Of a stretch of 64,000 nt of DNA, positions 29,524 to 38,066 are shown piece after piece (position 1 is the stretch's first letter; each line of letters opens with the position of its first letter). The stretch lies in contig JAOAFA010000098.1 of assembly GCA_026416535.1 (NCBI GenBank), positions 1 to 64,000 on the forward strand, given 5' to 3'. The translations under genes and the position numbers were made by a program. Source of the stretch: Deltaproteobacteria bacterium. GTDB taxonomy: Bacteria > Myxococcota > SpSt-1050. A model generated the notes under the pieces. That model worked only from the letters and a program-made list of their open reading frames with translations, did not search any database and was not told where the DNA came from.

Positions 29524-30261
29524 CTAAAATCTAATTACCTCTATGTCTCCTGATGCTGCAAATTTATCACCCACTACAATCAAAATCCCCATTACAAATG
29601 GATTTTTCATAGCCCTCTCAGCAACCCTCTCTATATCGTCATCCTTCTTTACCATATTACCAAAGGCTGTTGCCGCCGCATCTGAGAGAGCTGCACTCTT
29701 AGTTATAACCACACACGCATCAGTTATGCCAAAGCTCTTAGATGGACCCACAGTAGCCGATGAAGTACAAATCCCCAATGGCTGATTAAGTCGATTTATC
29801 CTTATCCCTATCCTCTGAGATAAAGGAGATTCTCCCGCAAATATCATAACATCCCTTCTCCTTTTGGTATACATAAATATATCACCACCATTTTCTACTA
29901 TAACCTCTTTGCGATCTTCCTCCAGCTGATTTAAAATAAACAGTCCTACCAGTTCAGCTATTGCCCCAGCCACAGCCGCCATAGGACCAACTCCGACTTG
30001 ACTGGAGCTCATTGCCATCAATAAAGCTATTGGAGGCATGTTCTTTTCAATTGATATAGGTGTAAGAGTTTCAAAAAATATGGGGTTCCGGTTAATATAA
30101 TCCTCAAGATCTCTTCTTATCTCACTCAGATATCTCTCAACATCTTCCGAAAAATCCTCGGGAGACAATATAAACAAATCGGATTCCTTAATCTTTACCT
30201 CAAATTTTATCAGGTCCGAGGGATTAGAGACTCGCCTGTAGAATCTATCAATATATTCCAT
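29524..30261 (-). CDS. UPF0280/COG2122 ApbE-like protein
   Basis: ALLMAMSSSQVGVGPMAAVAGAIAELVG; VENGGDIF; GICTSSATVGPSKSFGITDACVVI. Confidence 0.9.
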   Translation of the reverse strand: MEYIDRFYRRVSNPSDLIKFEVKIKESDLFILSPEDFSEDVERYLSEIRRDLEDYINRNPIFFETLTPISIEKNMPPIALLMAMSSSQVGVGPMAAVAGAIAELVGLFILNQLEEDRKEVIVENGGDIFMYTKRRRDVMIFAGESPLSQRIGIRINRLNQPLGICTSSATVGPSKSFGITDACVVITKSAALSDAAATAFGNMVKKDDDIERVAERAMKNPFVMGILIVVGDKFAASGDIEVIRF

Positions 30262-30708
30262 TTAGAAAGTAATACTGATTGCTCTCATAGGACATGCGTG
30301 AATACACATCTCACAGAGAACACACCTATTAGAATCAAATATGAGTTCAAATGTCTCTTTATCAATAGACAAAGCCTGAGAACGGCATACAGATGTGCAG
30401 GCACCACAATCGATGCAATTTTCTTCATCCCTAATTATCTCTTTACTAATCGGTTCGATCTTTACACCGAGTGATTTTAAAAAGCTAAAACCCTTTTGAA
30501 TCTTCTTCTCATCAGTAGAAGAAAATTCCACAACAAGTTTACCAGTTTCATTAGGTAAGACCTTTGCAAACAATATATTTATGGCTATATCATATTCCTT
30601 AATCAATCTATACATAACTGGTTTGCTGACCAATCTTCGAGAAAAAGTAAGCATAACCCTTTTAGTAAAGACATCTTTTTGATTTTTCCCCTTTACATCT
30701 CTCTTCAT
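30262..30708 (-). CDS. NIL domain - 2x[4Fe-4S] ferredoxin
   Basis: N-terminal NIL-like domain; CIDCGACTSVC and CVLCEMCIHAC cluster motifs. Confidence 0.9.
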   Translation of the reverse strand: MKRDVKGKNQKDVFTKRVMLTFSRRLVSKPVMYRLIKEYDIAINILFAKVLPNETGKLVVEFSSTDEKKIQKGFSFLKSLGVKIEPISKEIIRDEENCIDCGACTSVCRSQALSIDKETFELIFDSNRCVLCEMCIHACPMRAISITF

Positions 30709-31889
30709 ACTTCAACCTCGAGGTCATCGATGGTATTAATATCAAGTGACTTAACATTCTGCTCCTTAGGTAGCGGATGCACATAATTTGTCAGAAAAAA
30801 CTTCCCATTAAGTATCCACGTCTTTAACTCTTGGGCAATCTCCCGAGCCATCTTATAACTAGAGATTGGAGCAGTTTTAATCTCTTTACCCCTAATAGTG
30901 ATTGAACCGGATCTAAGTTGTTTGTAATTCACAATCCCAAGAACCGGCCTCTTCCTCCTACCAACAGAATAATCTATTACCGGTACATGGATATCTTCAT
31001 CTCTTACAAGAACATTCTTGAAGATCTTTTCATTTAGTATAGGTATTGGGATTCCCAGTCCAATGTAAATTGAAACCCCATATCTCTCAAATACAGCAGC
31101 TCTAATATATCTTCTACTCATCGTCTTCAAATCACCAATAACTGCTATTGTCCCAGCCCCTCCAATAGGTATGCCCCTTTCATTTCTTGCAACTGAAGGG
31201 GCATGCTGGGTCCCCTCCCACACTATAAATCCCTGAGCACCTCCAAGAAATATTTTAGTTCCGATACCTATGGTATCATAAAATGGATCATTAATGAGGG
31301 GACTAAGCTGTCCAGCAGAACAATATGTAGCATTTGCCATTTTAGGGAATAAAATACCCATATAAGTATAGATAGTCCTATCAGATGTATTTACAGCCAC
31401 AACATAATTTTGATATGCATTCCTTGGATTAAACAAATAAGCCTGATTTAACATCTTTCGATTAATATACGTTTCTATCTCTCTACGAGGATAACAATCC
31501 GTAACATAAGAGATCGCCTTTAATTTCACAGGCTTATCAGAGATAAGGTCCTCTATTACATGGGCTCCACCATACTCAAACCCCTTTGTCTCCGATAATT
31601 CAGTTGCTCCAATATAAACATCCACAGCCGCTATCCCGCCATACGCTGGCACATCATTAAGCCACACCTTCTGCATTTTAATAGGGGGGTCAGAATGCCC
31701 AAAATTGATGAAAGCACCAGAAGAGCACATCGGTCCAAACGTGCCAGTTGTAACTACGTCTACCTTTTTAAAAGTATTGTCATATCCGTCTCTTTCGGCC
31801 ATCTGTATAATTTCCTCAGCCGTAACAACTACTACTTTCCCACTTCTTATTTTTTCATTTATCTCCTCTATGGTTCTTTCAAAACCCAT
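30705..31889 (-). CDS. DUF39/COG1900 homocysteine biosynthesis protein
   Basis: TIEEINEKIRSGKVVVVTAEE, VDVVTTGTFGPMCSSGAFINFGHSDPPIKM, CYPRREIETYINR; ATG 31889 with GGGAG upstream. Confidence 0.92.
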   Translation of the reverse strand: MGFERTIEEINEKIRSGKVVVVTAEEIIQMAERDGYDNTFKKVDVVTTGTFGPMCSSGAFINFGHSDPPIKMQKVWLNDVPAYGGIAAVDVYIGATELSETKGFEYGGAHVIEDLISDKPVKLKAISYVTDCYPRREIETYINRKMLNQAYLFNPRNAYQNYVVAVNTSDRTIYTYMGILFPKMANATYCSAGQLSPLINDPFYDTIGIGTKIFLGGAQGFIVWEGTQHAPSVARNERGIPIGGAGTIAVIGDLKTMSRRYIRAAVFERYGVSIYIGLGIPIPILNEKIFKNVLVRDEDIHVPVIDYSVGRRKRPVLGIVNYKQLRSGSITIRGKEIKTAPISSYKMAREIAQELKTWILNGKFFLTNYVHPLPKEQNVKSLDINTIDDLEVEV

Positions 31890-31998
31890 AAAAAGATCTC
31901 CCATCTTTAGGCATGAAAGATATAAAACAACTATCTACCTAAGTCAAACCAAAAAGATACTTAGTTTCAAAAAGCAATGCCCAAAAAGTTAAATGGGA

Positions 31999-32013
31999 GT
32001 AATGAATCATTAC
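31999..32013. promoter_or_regulatory. Perfect 15-nt palindrome GTAATGAATCATTAC in divergent intergenic region
   Basis: 7-bp arms GTAATGA/TCATTAC around one central A, between the divergent DUF39 and histidine kinase genes. Confidence 0.4.
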
Positions 32014-32077
32014 GCAGATGTTTATTTAGTTAAAGACATAGGAATGCCACGAATGTTTATACAATCTATACAAAAAC

Positions 32078-35059
32078 TTGACTTATAAACAAATTAAAAA
32101 TAAGATTTTTACTATGGGAAAAAAGGAAAAGACAGCACTTGTGGTTCTTCTGGGGTTAGTTACAACATGGATTACCTTTATTTTGATAGGACTTCCAGTA
32201 GGGACAAAGGCCATATTCAGGGAAGTGGGTATTGTAACAGTCCTTATCGCTTTCCTAATCTATTACAACTTCTCATTTCTCAAAAAATGGAGAGAAAGGA
32301 TTAAAAACTCCGATTCTATTGAAACAGCCTTAGCAAAATACAACTATTTTGCATTTTGTACTTCTGAAGAAGAGATCATCATATATTGTAATGAAAAATT
32401 TCTAAATACGTTAGGCTACGGTGACATTATATTTGTAGCAGGAAAACATTTAAGTGAAATATTTAAAAAAGATACCTTCATCGAGATTGAAAAATTTCTA
32501 AATAGTCAAGACAAAGATGTTATAAAATACCTAACTGGGTATATCTTTAGCAAATCAAGAACTTATATTTATACTAATATTATCGTTCAAAAGTTTATAA
32601 TAAGAGGCAGAAGATACGAACATATTGCAGTTATAGACTCAGAATTTTTTAATCTACTAGCGACATATCTTCCTAAAAACCTTATACAGATATTGGATAG
32701 TATAGAAGATGCTATTATCTACTTAGACCAAAATCAAAATATAAGATGGCTAAACAAATCAGGTGAAAGGTTTCTAAACTCGAAACCGTTGGAAACAATC
32801 ATAGGCAAGAGATGTTATGAAGTTTTTTACTCAAAAGACACTTTTTGTGAAAATTGCCCAGTACAAAAGACACTAAATACTGGCGAATCAACGGAAACTG
32901 AGATACAACTCTTAGATGGCAGGCACCTACTTGTGAAAAGCGAACCCGTGAAGGATAAGTCCGGAGAAATAAAAGGTATAACTAAAATAATTAGAGATAT
33001 TACTCAACAGAAGGAAGAAGAAATAAGGAAAATAGAAACGGAGTCAAGGCTTGCCCTTATAACAGAACAATTACCTACTCTAATATGGACTGTTGATGAC
33101 AATCTGAAAGTAACATACCTAAATGGCACAGTCCTAAATTATCTAAAGATTTCTAAGGATGATTTAATAGGGAAGACCTTGTTTGAACTGTTTAATACTA
33201 CAGATCCTGAACATCCTGTTATAAAACATGCTCTGCTCGCTATGACTGGGGAATCCGGTTCTTATCAAATAAAGGTAATGAATAGACACTACATTGTTTA
33301 TTATAGACCTTTTATCAATTATGAAGGAAAGATCAGCGGATGTGCTGGTGTTTCACAAGACATAACAGATCTCATTGATATACAAAAGGAGCTTGAGGAA
33401 AGGAACAAAATACTGGCACTTATAGGTAATATAAACAAAGTTATATCCCGTTCAAAGACAGAAGAACAAATGATAGAAGATCTCATAAAACTCTTTGGTC
33501 AAGAAGGGAATATAAAAAATGTATTTTATGTCGTCAAAGATGATGAAAAAGACCTATTAGTTATAAACAAAGCCCTTAGAGATGACGAATTATCCGCTTT
33601 TTTAAATTCTACCAAAATCACAGAAAATGATAAAACAAATAATCCACTAACACTATGTTATTTAGATTTGGAAATTGAAACCATCAACAACGTAGAATCA
33701 TCAAATATAGAATCCACCCTTAAATCCTTACTAATTAAAAATGGTTATAAATCAATCATATTTATTCCAATCATCGTCGATCAAAGGATTCATTCCATTT
33801 TTTGCATCGCTTCAGATAAAAAAGATTTTTTCAAAAATGCTGAATATTTTAAAAGCATAGCATCTGATGTGAGTGTTGCCACATCTAATTTTGCACTACT
33901 AAGAAGGCAAAGGGAAAATGAAGAGGCTATAAAGAAAAATCAGTTAATGCTCACAAAGGCCCAAAAATATGAATATATCTCGCGATTTGCTACTCAATTA
34001 GCCCATGACTTTAATAATCTCTTGTTTAGTATAAAAAGCTATATCGAAATTATAAGATCAAACATAGATCCAAATAGCAAAATAGAAGAATACCTAAACC
34101 GAATAGATTCTTCTATTACAAAAGGTAGTCAATTAGCATCATATGTTATGTTATACTCACACTTCGAGCCACTAAATAAAAAAGAGCTTCAAATTCTGGA
34201 TCTATATGAAACCGCTTATCAAAAAATTTCTAGTATAATACAAGAAAAGTCTGGAAAATTACTGAGTGCGAATAAATGCCCTGAGGATACAAATATCTTG
34301 TGCGACAAAGACAAACTTTGCGAGGCAATAGAAATCTGTACAAGATATATTATAAACAGAAGTTTATTCGATTCACAGATATATTTCTTTATCTCTAGTA
34401 CAGATAGAGATAAAAATACAAAAAATGACTACGAGAAAGAAATGATAAAAATTGAAATTATGACAGATAGTCCTATCTCAGAAGACATATTAACTAACGA
34501 CATCTTTGAAATAAGATTACCAAATGAAATAGCTGAACAACTAGACATCAAATTACCCATAATAAACAAAATTATAAGGCTTCATGGTGGATATATATAT
34601 ACTGATAAAGTTAAAGACAAAATCGGATTTGTCATAATTTTACCCAAACTTGAAGATACATCGAAGGAGCTTGATAAAAGGCCATATTTGGCTAACAAAG
34701 CGAAAAATATCCTTATTGTAGAAGATGACCCTTATGTAAAACAACCCTTGGAGATATTCTTTAAAGACCTTAAATGTAACATCTTAACGGCATCGAACGG
34801 TCTAGAGGCACTCAGGTTAGCCAGAATGATTAACTATGATATTCATTTACTGATTACAGATATAGAAATGCCTATAATAGACGGCATAGCGCTTTCTGAG
34901 GAGATTTACAAAAATAATAACAACATGAAGATAATCTACATATCGGGTTATGTAAAAGATTTTGCCTCTAAAGAAGGGAGACTTATACCAAATTCTTATT
35001 TTCTCCAAAAGCCATTTCATCTTGAGAGTCTAAAGAAAATAGTATTAAGTTTATTGTAG
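32078..35059 (+). CDS. Membrane hybrid histidine kinase: 2 TM - PAS repeats - GAF - HisKA - degenerate HATPase - receiver
   Basis: TM segments near N-terminus; PAS_4-type CENCPVQKTLNTGE; H-box LAHDFNNLL; receiver IVEDD...LLITDIEMPIIDG...YISG...LQKPF. Start could instead be ATG 32114. Confidence 0.85.
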   Translation: MTYKQIKNKIFTMGKKEKTALVVLLGLVTTWITFILIGLPVGTKAIFREVGIVTVLIAFLIYYNFSFLKKWRERIKNSDSIETALAKYNYFAFCTSEEEIIIYCNEKFLNTLGYGDIIFVAGKHLSEIFKKDTFIEIEKFLNSQDKDVIKYLTGYIFSKSRTYIYTNIIVQKFIIRGRRYEHIAVIDSEFFNLLATYLPKNLIQILDSIEDAIIYLDQNQNIRWLNKSGERFLNSKPLETIIGKRCYEVFYSKDTFCENCPVQKTLNTGESTETEIQLLDGRHLLVKSEPVKDKSGEIKGITKIIRDITQQKEEEIRKIETESRLALITEQLPTLIWTVDDNLKVTYLNGTVLNYLKISKDDLIGKTLFELFNTTDPEHPVIKHALLAMTGESGSYQIKVMNRHYIVYYRPFINYEGKISGCAGVSQDITDLIDIQKELEERNKILALIGNINKVISRSKTEEQMIEDLIKLFGQEGNIKNVFYVVKDDEKDLLVINKALRDDELSAFLNSTKITENDKTNNPLTLCYLDLEIETINNVESSNIESTLKSLLIKNGYKSIIFIPIIVDQRIHSIFCIASDKKDFFKNAEYFKSIASDVSVATSNFALLRRQRENEEAIKKNQLMLTKAQKYEYISRFATQLAHDFNNLLFSIKSYIEIIRSNIDPNSKIEEYLNRIDSSITKGSQLASYVMLYSHFEPLNKKELQILDLYETAYQKISSIIQEKSGKLLSANKCPEDTNILCDKDKLCEAIEICTRYIINRSLFDSQIYFFISSTDRDKNTKNDYEKEMIKIEIMTDSPISEDILTNDIFEIRLPNEIAEQLDIKLPIINKIIRLHGGYIYTDKVKDKIGFVIILPKLEDTSKELDKRPYLANKAKNILIVEDDPYVKQPLEIFFKDLKCNILTASNGLEALRLARMINYDIHLLITDIEMPIIDGIALSEEIYKNNNNMKIIYISGYVKDFASKEGRLIPNSYFLQKPFHLESLKKIVLSLL

Positions 35060-35061
35060 AT

Positions 35062-36111
35062 CTAGCCAACAATATTTAACATTCTACTTAAAGCCTCTCT
35101 GGAGTACTCCTTTATATCATCAGGCAATTCAACACGATTTTTATTAGGAATATTCTCGAGTGTAACTTTGAGTTTTGACAGGGTTATTTTAAACATGTTT
35201 GGACACATAGAGCGTGCAAGCTCAAATATATTTCTATCCTTATAAATATTTGCGAGCCTTCTAACAAGATTCAACTCGGTTCCTATAATAATAGTCGAAT
35301 TGACAGGAGATTCTCTAACGTACCTTACGATATACTCTGTTGAACCACTGGCATCAGCATTGTCTACCACTTCAGGTTTACATTCTGGATGAACAACAAT
35401 TCGGCACCCCTTAAATTTCCTTCTAGCCTCTAACACATGTTCTCTTGTAAAGAATGTGTGAACATGGCAATATCCCTTCCATAACACAAAATCTTTTTTT
35501 CTCAACTCATCAGCTTTATTTCCACCCAATGGAAGAGAGAAATCCCAAAATGCAATATTTTCCAAACCTCTACCAAGTCTTTTATAAGTATTAAACCCTA
35601 GATATTCATCAGGTATAAATATTACCTTCTTGCCCATTGAAAAGACATGCGATATTATTTTATCAGCATTAGAGGACGTGCATATTATCCCACCACGCCT
35701 ACCTGCAATGGATTTTACCTCAGCAGAGCTGTTCATATAGACAACAGGTACAAATGCATCTTTTCCCCAGACATCATCAAGTTCATTAAATGCCCTAATA
35801 ACATCTCCACTCTCAGACATGTCAGCCATAGGACATCCTGAGAAGGGATCTGGGTGAAATACTCTCTGAGAATCTCTTCTCAAAATCTCTGCACTCTCAG
35901 CCATAAATCTCACGCCGCAAAATACTATATATTTAGCTTCTGATTGGAAAGCCTTTTTGCACAGTAAATAAGAATCTCCTACTTCATCACCTAATTCAAC
36001 TATTTCTGGGCGCTGATAATGATGCGTTAGAATAATGAGCTCTCCCCCCAGTTCCTTTTTGATCTTCTTTATATCGTCAATAAGTTTATCTGCTTCCAAA
36101 TCCATATTCAC
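35062..36111 (-). CDS. nadA: Quinolinate synthase A
   Basis: LTHHYQRPEIVELGDEVGDSYLL, VFCGVRFMAESAEIL, VVYMNSSAEVKS, HPEC, MCPNMFKITL. Confidence 0.97.
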   Translation of the reverse strand: MNMDLEADKLIDDIKKIKKELGGELIILTHHYQRPEIVELGDEVGDSYLLCKKAFQSEAKYIVFCGVRFMAESAEILRRDSQRVFHPDPFSGCPMADMSESGDVIRAFNELDDVWGKDAFVPVVYMNSSAEVKSIAGRRGGIICTSSNADKIISHVFSMGKKVIFIPDEYLGFNTYKRLGRGLENIAFWDFSLPLGGNKADELRKKDFVLWKGYCHVHTFFTREHVLEARRKFKGCRIVVHPECKPEVVDNADASGSTEYIVRYVRESPVNSTIIIGTELNLVRRLANIYKDRNIFELARSMCPNMFKITLSKLKVTLENIPNKNRVELPDDIKEYSREALSRMLNIVG

Positions 36112-37616
36112 TTCTGAAAGGAACTAGCAACAATAGAAACCTCAATATTCGATTCATAAGGATCGTTTGATTCAATTACTATTTTCCCCCTATGCTGTCC
36201 AAAAGAAGTCGGTTTATACCTTATAGTCAATTTAGTTGATTCGTTATTATTAAGAGTATAAGGTGTACTCTTTTCTGATTCCATCTCTATCATTCCACCT
36301 CCATTGTCAACAAGCTCTACTCTTGTAACTATAAGTGGGGCATCTCCTATATTTCTGATAACAAAACCATTATAATCAAAACAACAACAATCCATCGTAC
36401 ACCCGGAGGCACATGTAGGCTCAGAGGCATTATAAGGAGTCTTACATCCAAGTTGAATTGTTACAGCACCTGTTACATCAATCTTTGGGAAAGGCGTTCT
36501 ACTCTTTATATTTACATAAGCTATGTAGTGGTTGTCGGCATCTCTGTCTACAAGTTGCGGGTCATTACAATGAACCTGGAGCTTACTATTAATAGTCCCT
36601 TCTCTATTCTTAGGCGCAAATGTTACAGTGTATTTTGTAGAGCTTTGTGGTGCAATCGTCTTTTGCACATTATGATCAGTTACACTTAGGTATTTACTAG
36701 AAAGCTCAGAAAAATCCAGGTAATAGATAATGAGGTCTTTATTACCTTTATTATAAACAACAAAATCCTTTGAACTAGACTGATTTACCTCAACACCTCC
36801 GAAATCAATATCAGAGGGTTCTATCCTTATCAAAGGTGAAACCCCTTCACCCTTAACAGGTATGTCTATCCTAGGTAGATCCTTAGAGTTATTTTCAAAC
36901 CTAAGAACACCCTTATCTTCTCCTATATCCGTAGGAACATATATGAGTGTAAAAGTAACCTCCTGTTCCGGGTTAAGCTCCAGGGGAGTTGTTGGTATTG
37001 AATTCAGATAAATATCTGTTGAATTCCCATTAGGAGTATATCCCGCCGAATTTATAACGAGCTTATCCGTCCCTGTATTTTTTACTATTATGTCTCTTGT
37101 AGCCTTAGAATAAACATCTACCTTGCCAAAATCTATTATATCCACTGGATTAACCTCAATAGAAGCCTTAATCCCCTTTCCTGACAATTTTACCTCTCTT
37201 TGAGGAGCATCTTTCAAGTTCGTACTTATTATAAGAACATCCTCATCAAGTGGAGGAGCAGGTTCAACTGGTCTATAATAAATCTTAAACGTAATGGAAG
37301 AACCAGACAAGAGTGAAATCCTACCATTACTGAAACCATTTATACTTTCTATCGGATCCACCTTGAATGTACTTGCTTGCCCACTTATAGATATAGATGA
37401 AATCACTATCTCTGTTTCTCCCTGATTTTTCAACTCAACATCAGCAGATACCTCCTTTGTTACTGTCACTTCACCAAAATAGAAGGAATCTGATATCTCC
37501 TTACCATTTATGAAAATTGCTAATTTAGAGGAGAGTTCTCCTAAGCTCGAATCATCGCACTGACATCCTATTATGATCAATGTTGCAATAAGAAAAGTTA
37601 AAGTCCTTCTTGTCAT
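36108..37616 (-). CDS. Choice-of-anchor D (ASPM/SPD-2/Hydin-like) domain lipoprotein
   Basis: MTRRTLTFLIATLIIIGC lipobox; repeats IDFGKVDVYSKATRDIIVKNTGTDKLVI and IDFGGVEVNQSSSKDFVVYNKGNKDLII. Confidence 0.8.
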   Translation of the reverse strand: MTRRTLTFLIATLIIIGCQCDDSSLGELSSKLAIFINGKEISDSFYFGEVTVTKEVSADVELKNQGETEIVISSISISGQASTFKVDPIESINGFSNGRISLLSGSSITFKIYYRPVEPAPPLDEDVLIISTNLKDAPQREVKLSGKGIKASIEVNPVDIIDFGKVDVYSKATRDIIVKNTGTDKLVINSAGYTPNGNSTDIYLNSIPTTPLELNPEQEVTFTLIYVPTDIGEDKGVLRFENNSKDLPRIDIPVKGEGVSPLIRIEPSDIDFGGVEVNQSSSKDFVVYNKGNKDLIIYYLDFSELSSKYLSVTDHNVQKTIAPQSSTKYTVTFAPKNREGTINSKLQVHCNDPQLVDRDADNHYIAYVNIKSRTPFPKIDVTGAVTIQLGCKTPYNASEPTCASGCTMDCCCFDYNGFVIRNIGDAPLIVTRVELVDNGGGMIEMESEKSTPYTLNNNESTKLTIRYKPTSFGQHRGKIVIESNDPYESNIEVSIVASSFQK

Positions 37617-37621
37617 CTATC

Positions 37622-37954
37622 CTACCTCTTTTTTATTTGTTCATTGATATAATCAGATATGGCTTTTCTCTGCTGTTCTGTTAGATCTAAGAATTTAACA
37701 CCCATCCCAAGACCCTCACTATCATTCGGAAGATTGACAATTTCACCTCTTACTTGGATAGGCTCTGATTGATTTGGAAGTGTAAATTTTAGATTTACAA
37801 TTGTCCCTTTAGGATGCGGTACAGTCCTCTCAAAAAATAATCCTCCCTCACTTATGTTCGCAGTCCGCTGATAATAAAGTTCACCATCTCTGGATTCCTC
37901 AACCCATATATCAATAGGAACCCTTATTGATGATCTCTTCTCTTCTATGCCCAT
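37622..37954 (-). CDS. PilZ domain protein
   Basis: EKRSSIRVPIDIWVEE (RxxxR), NISEGGLFFE, GVKFLDL; ATG 37954 with TGGAGG upstream; the longer ORF-track N-terminus is tRNA sequence. Confidence 0.88.
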   Translation of the reverse strand: MGIEEKRSSIRVPIDIWVEESRDGELYYQRTANISEGGLFFERTVPHPKGTIVNLKFTLPNQSEPIQVRGEIVNLPNDSEGLGMGVKFLDLTEQQRKAISDYINEQIKKR

Positions 37955-37984
37955 ATCAAACCTCCAAGTAGTACGTATATAAAA

Positions 37985-38058
37985 CGGGCGATACAGGGCT
38001 CGAACCTGCAACCTTCGGCTCCGGAGGCCAATGCTCTATCCAATTGAGCTAATCGCCC
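37985..38058 (-). tRNA. tRNA-Arg (anticodon CCG)
   Basis: Reverse complement GGGCGATTAGCTCAATTGGATAGAGCATTGGCCTCCGGAGCCGAAGGTTGCAGGTTCGAGCCCTGTATCGCCCG folds as a full cloverleaf (7-bp acceptor, GTTCGAGCC T-arm, loop CTCCGGA); CCA not encoded. Confidence 0.95.
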
Positions 38059-38066
38059 GAAAAAAC

